The notes under the pieces were generated by a model. The model saw only the letters and a program-made list of their open reading frames with translations, did not search any database and was not told where the DNA came from. From contig BSDZ01000005.1 in the NCBI GenBank assembly GCA_030268105.1, positions 868,001-932,000 on the forward strand: a DNA stretch of 64,000 nt, given 5' to 3'. This stretch comes from Volvox africanus. Lineage: Eukaryota; Chlorophyta; Chlorophyceae; Chlamydomonadales; Volvocaceae. Below, piece after piece: positions 1-9,652 of the stretch. The position numbers were made by a program, and so were the translations under genes. The stretch's first letter is position 1; each line of letters begins with the position of its first letter.

Positions 1-1265
1 GCATTTCGCACCTTCTTTGGTAGCATGCTGCTGTTTTTATCTCATCCATCTGGCTTATTTCACATATCTGTCTGTCTAACTAAACTAAGTCTTTCTATGG
101 ACATTTCTTCTGCAGTACTATCTGCGTTCTCGTTTTTCTGGAATTTCCTAAACTTTATCAGGATTACATTGCCTGAGTTTGCGTTTATTGTGTTGCGTTG
201 CGGATTGCCTGAGAGGCTGATCACCTCTTCTATTGCCGTTTGCGCGTGCCTGCTGTTTGCTGTCACCTGTACCATCCTGCGTTTGCTTCTGTGACCGTGT
301 CCTGCGGCTGCGTGGGAGTGTTGTGCCTTCGTTAGTGGTCCAGCCTTGTACGCGGTCCGATTACTTTGGTCAAATCTGTGTGCGCGAGTTATGTGGTACA
401 GTAGTGATTTCAAGGTTGATGATTTCCATGTTATCCAGCCCAACCTTGTTCATTTGTTTTCGCGGCATTTCCCTGTGTCTAGTCCGACTTGCTTTGCTCT
501 GCCTGCGTTCTCGGCATGTCCTTGTGTCCAGCCCTGTGAACGTCAATTTCGTGGGAGTATTCCGCACGAGCTTAAGTCTCTGGAGTGCGACCGTCCTTTG
601 AAGACCGTATAACCTTAGTGTTCACCGAGTGCGTGGGAGACGTCTTGCGTTACAGGTACCTAAGTGTTTACTTTGAAGTTTTGGCAGCGGTGGAATCAAA
701 GTTTGAAAGGATGTCAGTTGGCGTCGATTGCATGGCGACGTACTGCCCGCGTGGGAGTGTTGAAATTTCTGCCATTAACTGGCATGATTGTTCGGTCAGT
801 TCGTCGCTGCTCCTGTGAAGGTCGGTGGTGGTGGTGTTTTATTCAGTCAGACTTCTTCTATCTTCCTAACGATTGGTATTCTTGGTGATATCTAGGTCTT
901 GCCTGTTTAGGATGTTTCTGTCATGAAGTTTCTGTCATGGAGTAAGACTGGCGTTTGGTCTTCTGACGCTGAGCCAGCAATCTCTTTCCTAATCAGTGCG
1001 TTCGACGATCCAGATGGAGCGTACGACACTTAACACTTAAACTATATATTTGGCGAGGTTCTCATACCTCATTAGCTGTTTGTAACAACTATTGCTCGCC
1101 CAGACTTGTGTGTGTCTTTGTGGCTTGAGGCATAGTGGCAGCTCGCTTGTCCAGCTTGTGCTGAACTGGACCTTTACTCAGCTATCGCGACGACAGTTTT
1201 CACAACACTCCATACGTCATTAGGACAAGAAATTCATCATATGTATTGTGCTTTATAATGTCTTT
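1..1265. other. Region without recognised gene
   Basis: I see no convincing gene here. Short open frames on both strands have no recognisable domain. The only internal pattern is a recurring motif CGTGGGAGT near positions 312, 550 and 750, with a shorter match CGTGGGAGA near 632, each followed by unrelated sequence. It may be a degraded repeat. Confidence 0.4.
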
Positions 1266-1460
1266 TCCCTAGGCAAGAACCCCTCTAGCAGATAGCCTAG
1301 GAGCCGACGATGCTAGGCTATCAAGGCCCTATCAGCTTGACCTGCTAGGGGCCCAAGTGCCTGCTAGGGCTGCTAGGTCAGGATAAAGGCCTGCTAATAG
1401 CTGGCAATAAACCTGCTAGGCCTGAGTTTGCTGCATAGGCCTGCTAGGCTATCAGATAGT
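1266..1460. repeat. CTAG-rich degenerate repeat cluster
   Basis: The words CTAGG, TGCTAGG and CCTGCTAGG recur many times in under 200 bases, in no fixed period. A smaller patch of similar words (ACCTAGCAGGTAG and neighbours) lies at about 7470-7570, on the far side of copia-1. The element may have inserted into a host region made of this repeat. Confidence 0.5.
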
Positions 1461-1947
1461 ATCAAACAAAAACGTATAATTGAAATGGCCTATCATTTAC
1501 TGCTTATTGTAACACAATCTTCTTTAATTTAAGCGCACCCGTGATGGAGGCCGAGACACTTCATGGGCCAAATTGAAAATAGTTTATACCTTTATCAATC
1601 CACATATCTTACATTTATAGCAATATTCCGAAAAAAGAGAGAGACGGATGCCGACAAGCAAAGCACGCAACATCGCAACATCGCAGCGCCTAAATTTCCA
1701 GGTGGTCTGCTGTCTGTCTCCTCTGAAACTGCGAAGTGCAGAAAATTCATCACTCGCCAGGAATGTTGGAAACGAGTTTCTGCTGAATTACCACGAAATA
1801 ACATATATCTAAAATGTATTCTATGTTCTTCCCTCCATCTCATATCCATTTTCGTTGCTATATAATTCCAGATGAATCGATTATTTTTTTGCATGATTAA
1901 ATAGGATCATGATCCTACACTTTGTTCAGGTATCAAGCTACTGGGCG
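1461..1947. other. Region without recognised gene
   Basis: AT-rich sequence between the CTAG cluster and the copia-1 LTR. No domain, RNA gene or repeat structure recognised. Confidence 0.4.
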
Positions 1948-2184
1948 TGTTATGAAATGGTGTATCAGTTGGGATCTAATGCAATCCAATCGTGTTGTTG
2001 TAGTTGTACTTGACAGTACGCTATCAACCCGTGCTCGTCCAATCTGTAGTGTTATACATGCGAGTATTTGTGCCAACTCCAGAGCGAACAGTTAAGTCTA
2101 CTTTTCATTATCAGTTACTATGTAACATATACTTTCTCGTTATAACGTCAGGCTTCCCAATGTCTGATAGTCTACATCTCAACA
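1948..2184 (+). repeat. Copia-1 5' LTR
   Basis: Starts TGTTATGAAATGG and ends TCAACA, giving TGTT/AACA inverted ends. It aligns along its length with the reverse-strand LTR at 21315-21556 and with the starts of the LTRs at 7072 and 56106. The end is fixed by the primer site that follows at once. Confidence 0.8.
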
Positions 2185-2196
2185 GGTTATGAGCCC
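2185..2196 (+). other. Primer binding site, initiator tRNA-Met anticodon-loop type
   Basis: The bases GGTTATGAGCCC directly follow the LTR. Their complement GGGCTCATAACC contains the CAT anticodon and matches the anticodon stem-loop of initiator tRNA-Met, not a tRNA 3' end. Drosophila copia and Ty5 are known to prime from this internal, half-tRNA site. The same 12 bases sit at the LTR edge of copia-2 (21303-21314, minus strand). Confidence 0.7.
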
Positions 2197-2860
2197 CGGT
2201 CAACGTGGACTGCAAAGCCTGACGTCTTTTGACCATTATTGGGCGGGGCCCGGCGTGAAGGGGGCCCCCGCCCTGTGGGATTGCCCATATCCGTCGGTCT
2301 CTCTGTCTCTCTGTAAGAAAGATGTGACGGACCAAACATAATATCTCACCCGGCGGAAACACGATATTAATCACATATTACATTCTATATTGCAAGGCAT
2401 CTTTACTTTGGCCAATAACAATCGTAGGAGTACAAACAAGCTTGTCAGTCTCCTTTGACCCCGGTCAAGGTCACATCAACGCCTCTCGGCCTAAATTTCA
2501 TTCCAAAAGATGCCTTGTTTCTCATAATGGAATTCTGGCATGACGGCGTGAAGTGAATTGAACAACCAGTTTGGGTGACTAAGCTGCTCTCACAGGCATG
2601 GCAATTTGCCACCAGCAGGTTGACGAATTTGCTTACAGTTATCTTCAAAGAACGTAATGTTGTGTACAATTAATTTAAGCCAATTCTCGGGGCAGAAGAG
2701 TTCCACAGTGTCAACATGGAGCAAACTCGCAAACTTCAAACCGTTTCATTGTGAAGTAACCGGCCTGTATGGATTATGGGGGGCCCCGACCTTTTTTCCG
2801 GCTTCGAGGAAGCTGACACCCTACTTGTTAGTTTTGATCTTCACGTTATAGGTCTTCACA
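2197..2860 (+). other. Copia-1 leader with foreign insert
   Basis: The first ~45 bases and the last ~40 bases before gag resemble the short copia-2 leader. The middle (about 2245-2815) has no counterpart there and no recognisable coding content, so it is probably an old insertion. No termini could be identified. Confidence 0.45.
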
Positions 2861-3690
2861 ATGGGAAAGGATAGGCTGGAAGAGCCGCTGGACCTACACA
2901 ACTATTCGACTTGGAAGCTGCGATTCCAGTTGTTGTGTGCGGAGCTTGGATTCAGTCGCGCCCTGCTACATGCACAGATTGCGGAGGCGGATGTCATCAT
3001 GTCCGATAAGGTCAAGAGCGAGATGGCCAAGAATGTCAAGAACCATCACCTCCAAACCATTGTTTGGGCGGCAAATGCAAAGGCCGCCTGGGACGCTTTG
3101 GCAGCTACGTTCGCATCAACCTGCAACACGAGAAAGTAGCACTTTGGCAGGAGCTAAGCAACTTCAAAATGGCCAACGGAGAAATGCTGCCTGTCTACAT
3201 CAGCTGTGCTCCATAGCTACAGTCCAGCTACAGGGTTAGCTGGATGTGGGACACACCGTCACAGAGGCGGAGCTCTCAACTATCATCATTAAAGGGCTTC
3301 CCAACAACTATCATGTGGTCACGACAGCTCTCACAATGCGGGAAGGGGAGCTGGACACAAGTGGTCGCACGGTTCATGGCTTATGTGTTGCCAAATGATG
3401 ACAAAAGCGAGTCATCAGCATTCATCAAACACCGAAGTGGTGGCAACACCAGGTCATCAGGCCAAGGTCAGAAAAGCAGAAGAGTATGTCCAACACCACC
3501 TGCTACCACTGTGGTAAGCCTGGACATTTTGTCAGGGTGTGCAAGAAGCGTCTGGCAGGTCAACAACAAGGAAACTATGGACGTGGTGGGGGCAACCTTC
3601 AGTCCAGGGAACCCGTAAAAATGGTGTATGCAATCGAAAGTGAATCACGGTCGGACGCATGGCATCTGGACTCAGCGTCAGAGTGGCAAT
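2861..3690 (+). pseudogene. Copia-1 gag (capsid and zinc knuckle), broken
   Basis: The gene starts at ATG 2861, in the context shared with copia-2 and copia-4. The first 92 codons encode a UBN2/copia-type Gag N-terminus with the typical LDLHNYSTWKLRFQLL and a following helical region, ending at a stop at 3139. Related sequence continues in other frames. A CX2CX4HX4C knuckle (CYHCGKPGHFVRVC) lies at 3501-3542. Downstream, the WHLDSASEW segment marks the approach to the copia protease. At least two frame changes disable it. In a working element the product would form the virus-like particle and bind element RNA. Confidence 0.8.
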
Positions 3691-5400
3691 GACGTGTCGG
3701 AGCTGGAGGATGTGTGAGCTTTGTAGCGTGAAAAGATGTTTGTGGTGGTGGGCTATGCTGGCTCTAGGCATCAGCCGACACACGTGGGTCGCTACACCAT
3801 GTAGCCCCGACACACGTGGGTCGCTACACCATGTCACCGTTAAAGGGCTGAAGATCAAGCTCAACAACAATTATTTGGTGCCAAAGGTGATGGTAAAGCT
3901 AATCTCAGCAGGGATCTTTGGTGAGTGTGGCGCTACGATTCTACTGGGCCACGACAAGGCACTCATGCAGGTGAAGGGGAGAGCCATCCTAAGAGCAGAC
4001 AAGGTAGGACGGCTCTCTGCTATTCATCATCACACAGCAGGGTGTCCAGTTAGCGAAGGGCGCTCACGTGCGGAGGTCGGGTCAGGAGACTCGAAGCCAG
4101 CACTTTGGCACTGGCGCTTGGGGCACCTGGGCTACACAAGCCAGGAGTGAATGTGCCGGGAGAACATGGTAACCGGCATGGAGTTGGATCACACAAGCCG
4201 GGAGGCAGCCAGCTCATGGGTCTGTGAGCCCTGAATCTACGCAAAGCAGACATGTGGACCATTACCATCCACTGGACACAAGGCGGTGAAACCTCTGGGC
4301 CTAATACCCACGGTGGTGTAGGCTCAGTTCACCACCCCCTTAACACACGCCAGGCTCTGGCCGGCGTACTATTATTATTGTTATTATTATTATTATTATT
4401 ATTATTCTGGGCCTAATACACCTGGACGTTCGTGGACCTATGCCTGAGACTTCGTTGGGTGGACTCCCGGTACGTGACTACATTGCTGGATGACTGCATG
4501 GGGTTCTCTACAGTTGCATTCACAGAGACCAAGGATGCAGTTGGAAAGAAGGTCAAGATAATGATTGAGGCGCTGGAGAATATGACTGGCCGTCATGTGA
4601 AGTAGGTACGCACGGATCGTGGGAACAAGTTCCTCAACTCAGTCATCGGTGCCTATTTCAGCGAAAAAGGAATTATCCACGGTACGACCATAGGGCATTC
4701 GCTGGAGCAGAATGGGGGCCCGGAGCACCTCAGCAGGATGCTATTGGAGAAGACCCAGGCAATGCTGGCGGAGTTTGGACTGCCACAGAAGCTTTGGGCA
4801 GAGGCCATGGCTATGGCGAATCTTTTGCGTAATGTTTCGCCAGTCGTGGGGGTGACAGTAAGGCCATATGTTGCATTCATGCATGTGAAGCCGGATAAGC
4901 CATTTTAGAGTTTTTGGCTGTACCGCATATACGCATGTGCTGAAGGAGAAGCGGAACAAGCTGCAACCCGTGAGCCTATATGAGGTGCTGGTCGGATATG
5001 AGCAAGGGAGGCAGTATTGCGTCCTGTTTGATGATGTCATTAGTGTTCATTTGGCAGTCAAGTTTGACGAGTCAACCATTGGAGACCGCTATGAGGATTC
5101 CAATGGTGAACCTGAGGAGGATGTCGAGGAGGCTGGCAGTGTTCCGTCGCCACGGGGCCTTGACGATATGCCGGTCAACACTGGCATGGGCCGGGGAGTG
5201 GCTGAAGTGAACCGTGGTGCATCCACCAGCAGTGGCCAGAAAGCGGTGCCAAAGAGGCATGGGGGCTGGTGCAGCAGCATGACCGCAACAATGACAGTGC
5301 AGATGTGAACATATAGGATCGTCTCTATCCGCTACATGAATGAAAGCAACTGATTGAATGGAGGTATAAGCCCAAGGGCAGGGTCACGTTTGGGCAGATC
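3691..5400 (+). pseudogene. Copia-1 protease/integrase remnant
   Basis: Scattered frames match the copia-2 and copia-3 proteins: the GAG-pre-integrase stretch (LWHWRLGHLGY near 4106-4140), then pieces of the integrase core (TDRGNKFLNS near 4612, an SLEQNGG segment near 4700) and the variable linker to RT. Stops and frameshifts occur throughout. A 45-base segment around 3770-3835 is partly duplicated (GTGGGTCGCTACACCATGT occurs twice). A retroposon interrupts it at 4308. Confidence 0.75.
4308..4406 (+). mobile_element. 99-bp retroposon insertion with ATT-repeat tail
   Basis: The insert is bounded by an exact 13-bp direct repeat, CTGGGCCTAATAC, at 4295-4307 and 4407-4419. The copia-2 copy of this integrase segment lacks the insert. 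It ends in an imperfect ATT microsatellite of about 40 bases, as expected for target-primed insertion with a simple-repeat tail. The unit before the tail (ACACGCCAGGCTCTGGCCGG, 4343-4362) resembles 8004-8023. No pol III boxes are evident in so short a copy, so it is probably a 5'-truncated SINE or LINE tail. Confidence 0.75.
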
Positions 5401-5412
5401 AACGCATCGATC

Positions 5413-6960
5413 ATGGAAGAAATCACGGAGCCAGCTACATATAAGGAGGCCACTAATGGCCCCAATGCTAAAGAGTGGGGACGTGCCATAGATGAGGAAA
5501 TCATGGCGCAGCTCAAGAACGGAACCTGGGAGGTGGCAAATCCACCGGCTGGTGCCCGGATATTACATTGCCGGTGGGTCTACGTGGTCAAATGTGTAGA
5601 GGATGGCGGGATCGAACGCTTTAAGGCACGTTTGGTGGCGACGGGTAATTAGCAGCGGGCAGAGATTGATTATGGGGAGCTATTCACTCCAACCTCACGC
5701 TTCGCTTCGCTTCGTATGCTCCTGGCGGTGGCTGCGGCAAAAAGGATGTCAATCCACCAACTGGACGTTTCGACAGCTTTCCTGAATGGGGAGCTAGAGG
5801 AGGAGCTTTGGATGGAGCAGCCGCCTGGTTACGAGTCAGCGGATCCTGAACATGCGTGCAAGCTCCTACGATCAATCTATGGGCTGAAACAGGCCCCACA
5901 CTGCTGGTATGTGAAACTAGTAGCGGAGCTGGACAAGCTGGGGTTCAAACCGTCAGTAGCGGACCCAGCGCTGTTCATTAGGAGGGATGAGAAGGAAATC
6001 GTCTGCCTGCTGGTGCACGTGGATGACATCATCATCACCTCAGAAAACGAGGAGCTCATCAAGAGGGTAAAAGCAGTAATTGGGCAAGCTTTCAAGATTC
6101 CAGATCATGGAGAGGCGAAAGTCTTCCTAGGTATGGAGATCAGCCGGGGAGCGAACAGGAAGGTAAAGCTGTTTCAGCGGCACTACATCAAGGAGCTGCT
6201 GCAGCGGCATCAACTCAAAAATGCAAAGCCGCGAACGACTCCATTACTTCCTGGTTCTAGAGTACTGCCAGCAGAAGATGGCAACAGGGAGCTTGCAGAC
6301 AGCACCAAGTACAGGGCGCTTGTCGGCGAACTAAATTACCTGGCGACGAGCACAAGACCCGATATCGCGCAGGCAATAAGCATCCTGGCGCGCATTATGG
6401 GGAAGCCATCTAAGGCTCACATGGACCTGGCTTTGGGGCTGCTTCGATGTTTGGCGGGTACCAAGGAGCTCGGACTATGCTTTGGTGGAGATGGAGCCAT
6501 GGTGAGCTACAGTGATTCCGACTGGGCTGGAGATCCAGCCACTCGGAGATCTACAACTGGCTACGTGTTTCTGCTAGGCGGAGCAACTATCAACTGGAAC
6601 AGCCAATTGCAACGCACGGTGGCAGTTTCGTCAGTGGAGGTGGAGTACCAGGCCACGCAGCTGCAGTACGGAAGGCGCTTTGGCTTCGCAAGCCCGCAGG
6701 AGACTTGGGTTTGGGGTCAGAGGCTATAGAGATTCGGACGGATTCCCAGGGGGCAATGAGCATTGGGAACAACCCGATAACGTCGATTCATTCAAGCACA
6801 TCGACGTGCAGCATCATCTAGTACGGGAGCGAGTCTCTAGGAAGGAAGTTACCCTGTCTCACTGTGCGACGGAGGATATGGTGGCAGATGTGCTGACTAA
6901 GGCACTTGGAGAGATTAAGTCCAGGAGGCGCATTATGGCAATTGGTTGGCGAAGTAAGCA
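5413..6960 (+). pseudogene. Copia-1 reverse transcriptase and RNase H
   Basis: The main open stretch, 5716-6729, begins within the RVT_2 fold. Visible motifs are DVSTAFLNGELEEELWM, the QPPGYE segment, SIYGLKQAPHCWY and the catalytic VHVDDIIITS. RNase H follows with YSDSDWAGDPATRRSTTGY and a WNSQLQRTVAVSSVEVEY segment. A shift near 6690-6730 moves the end (HIDVQHHLVRER, MVADVLTKAL) to another frame at about 6793-6912. The first RT segment (5413-5652) is cut by a stop at 5650. This polymerase is one of the better preserved parts of the element but not functional. Confidence 0.9.
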
Positions 6961-7058
6961 TTCGGGTTCTGCTTGGGGCGAGCTCGTTTGGCTGAGTTTT
7001 TGATTTTCAGAAAAAGTTTCTGCTTAAAGTCTTCTTCTGTCACTTGTTGCTAGGAACG

Positions 7059-7236
7059 TCTCGAGGGGGCGTGCTATGAAATGGTGAATCAGTTGGGATC
7101 AAAAGCGATCCGTTCTAGCAACAAACGTGCTGTTGTAGCTGTACTCGGCAGTACGCTATCCACCTGAGCTCGTCCAATTTGTAGTGCTATACGCGCAAGT
7201 ATTTGTGCCAACTCCGGAGCCAACAATTTAGTCTTC
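7059..7236 (+). repeat. Copia-1 polypurine tract and truncated 3' LTR
   Basis: The purine-rich CTCGAGGGGGC (about 7060-7070) precedes the LTR start TGCTATGAAATGG at 7072. Copia-3 has the same arrangement at 56095-56106. Similarity to the 5' LTR stops near 7236, so the last third of the LTR is missing and no target duplication can be read. Confidence 0.75.
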
Positions 7237-7680
7237 TAGAGTAGGTATATATTTTGTTGGACTACTTCTGGCTAAGGGATGCCAGGATTGATTCTTGTGA
7301 AGTTTTTCTAAGCGTGACCGATATAACGATCGCGCCATGAAATAAATTGTATTATCCGATACCGGAAGTAATAGAATGCCAACACCAACTGTGCGATTGA
7401 GGGTAGGAGAGAAGTTTTCCGATATTGAAGCAAGTTTGTACATTATGACGTTTACTTGAGTTCTCAGGTTCAGCAACCAGGTAGCAGATGGCTATTGGCT
7501 ACCTAGCAGGTAGCTTAGTAGCTACGTATTAGGGGTTATCGGATCGACTAGCAGATAACTGGGCCCTAAGAAGTTCCTGAATCTGGTGCCATGATTGCTT
7601 GCCAGCAGTCATAAGTTAGATCCAATCTTCCAACTACTTGTTACTTAATGAACACCAGGATGGTATAATTTACGGGGCCC
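7237..7680. other. Region without recognised gene, partly CTAG/GTAGC-rich
   Basis: No gene recognised. Positions 7470-7570 hold a run of TAGC, CTAG and GTAGCTAC words resembling the cluster left of copia-1. Confidence 0.35.
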
Positions 7681-8032
7681 CTAGTGAGAGTATGAGCAGC
7701 AAGGATGGCACGGCTCTTCACTTGGGTCGCTGTCCTCACTGGCAGGACTCATCAGCGGTTGAATGCTCCGCCCGGGAAGTGCGAACCCATGGCCCCTAAG
7801 GGGGCCCATGAGGTGCAGGGTGGCTTGGAACCCCCCCTAAGGGCCAGCAGGTGGTCCTATCGGGACTGGCACGTGATAGTGATAGGGGCCTCAGACAGCA
7901 AGAGAATCTGCGAAATCAAACAACCCAGTGAGCCCTAGCGGCCCCCACAATTGGATAAGCATGTCCATTAGTGTGAAAGGTAGCCCCCGGGCTTCCCTCT
8001 TTTACACGCCAAGCTGCGGCCGGCATAACCTA
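7681..8032 (+). repeat. Candidate dispersed repeat sharing the retroposon 3' module
   Basis: A GC-rich block bounded by AT-rich sequence. Its end (TTTACACGCCAAGCTGCGGC, then CGGCATA) resembles the unit before the ATT tail at 4343-4368. It could be a longer member of the same short retroposon family, but I find no box A/B promoter or target duplication. A 77-codon frame inside has no recognised domain. Confidence 0.3.
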
Positions 8033-9460
8033 CGTATAAAATGTTAGATATGAAACAGACACCATATCAACACATACAACGAACCAAGTGCATATTATGA
8101 CACATGTCATCATAATAATCATCAAATAATGACCTGTGCACACACATACACAAAGGTGGGCTGTTACACAAAGAGGCACACAGATAAAGCTATTAGGCTT
8201 ACTTTTGCAGGCTGTGGTTTCGGGCAGAATCTACTCCCCACATTCCGTACACTAGGAATCCTACGTTGCTTGTTTCTGCAATACGATGAGACCAGCCCAA
8301 AACCAATGAAAGAGTATTGATGAACGGATAATTATATATGGTATTTATAGTTAAAATTAAAAGGCAACAGTCATTGACCTTTCACACAACGAATGCGACT
8401 TCATTATGTTATAAATGGCCATGCAGGATAATCAATAATTGTTCATTCCTAGGTATGATAGGGACGACAGCGTTCTTGCATTTAAAGTTAATGCCGTGGC
8501 AGTTATCGAGTGTTTCAGCGAATCTGAACGAAGACCTTGCGAATTGTTGATTCTATATTAAAACAGTCATACTTGAATCGCATCAAAATTACAACATGTG
8601 TGAGGAATGTCGTGTAATTAGCTTGCAAACTCTCTTCCTTGGCATAATTCGGAAGAAGGCTGCGCGGCCAGCTTTGCAAATTACGGAAGCACATTAAGCC
8701 ATTTCAAAGCATTAAGATATTCCAATAGCTCCATCCTACGGCGTAGGAAATTCCTAGCCTGCCTGGGGGCGAATAGGAAAATACCTACTCTAGGAATGGC
8801 CGTACTGGACGATTATGGGACGAACCACACCATAGGAACGCCGTGGACTTGGTTTCAAGCTTGCAGAAACAGGCCTTTCTAGTAGTATAGTGAGGGTTAA
8901 GTAAATCTTACGTAACGTGGGTATGATGTATGACGCGGTACGATGATGATGTGCGCGTGTATAGCCCTCCCCACCTGCTGTGTGAGTGCATGTTTTATCC
9001 ATCGATGCATTTTGTTCCTATTTCCAGCTATATATCCGACTGCTTTCATCCACTCACATACGCACGCATGTTGCAAACCTGGTTGTTGATGCCCATGCAC
9101 CTACATATGTAACTGCACATGTTTACATACCTTTAGGTGAGTAATTGAGGCGCCATTCACAATCCTGTCTGGGTCGGGAGTCGACCACATCCACCCCGAA
9201 ACCGCCAGCCACTTGTGAGGGCCCACCACCAGCCACGTTTTTACATATGAATGCCTCCACCATATCAGGCCGGGAATCAAGAAGATGCAAGTTGAAAGGC
9301 ATATGACTTGTACCGATAGCTTATAACTTCCAGCGAACAATATCATGAGCGATGCTCCAAAGCACATGATGAATGCTATCGCCGTGATAGCCGCGCCCTG
9401 TATGCATGTACGGTAGGGGGGTACACCACTCAGTTGCCAGACAAATCGTACAATGTTGGC
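8033..9460. other. Region without recognised gene
   Basis: AT-rich sequence with only short frames on both strands. No domain, RNA gene or LTR seen. Confidence 0.4.
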
Positions 9461-9469
9461 AGGTAAAAC

Positions 9470-9500
9470 CTCTCTCTCTCTCTTTTCCAGTTATGTATGT

Positions 9501-9535
<35 letters not shown>

Positions 9536-9548
9536 GGCAGACAGACAG
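9470..9548. repeat. CT and GACA microsatellites
   Basis: A short CT run (about 9470-9484) is followed at about 9503-9548 by roughly eleven GACA units with one interruption (GGCA). The repeat directly abuts the LINE 3' fragment. Confidence 0.85.
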
Positions 9549-9552
9549 CGCT

Positions 9553-9652
9553 GTCCCCTGCGCTGTGGCTCGGTACGGTCAGGACCCCTGGTGCTCGTCT
9601 TTGGAGGGCGAGTCACCCACAGTGTAACACCCATAATATACATACATACTGT
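9553..9652 (+). mobile_element. Short LINE 3' end (same family as the element in PFL-AE intron 3)
   Basis: This ~100-base stretch is the near-exact reverse complement of about 59140-59235, the 3' end of the antisense LINE in the PFL-AE intron. Shared words include CTGCGCTGTGGCTCGGT and GTGCTCGTCTTTGGAGGGCG. Both copies end in an ATAC-type tail. It is a severely 5'-truncated copy sitting next to the GACA microsatellite. Confidence 0.65.

Larger units (their letters stand above)
1948..7236 (+). mobile_element. Copia-1: degraded Ty1/copia retrotransposon
   Basis: The element has a 5' LTR, a half-tRNA type primer site, gag with a zinc knuckle, protease/integrase remnants, RT and RNase H in Ty1/copia order, a polypurine tract and a 3' LTR truncated after about 165 bases. 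The leader between primer site and gag is about 660 bases, against about 80 in copia-2, so foreign sequence has entered it. Integrase carries a 99-bp retroposon. Several frameshifts and stops make it non-autonomous. Copia-2, copia-3 and copia-4 in this window are the same family. Confidence 0.9.

Noticed and set aside
9490..9560. Regularly repeated short units suggesting a CRISPR-like array
   Set aside because: Units are 4 bases with no spacers: a GACA microsatellite in a eukaryotic context.
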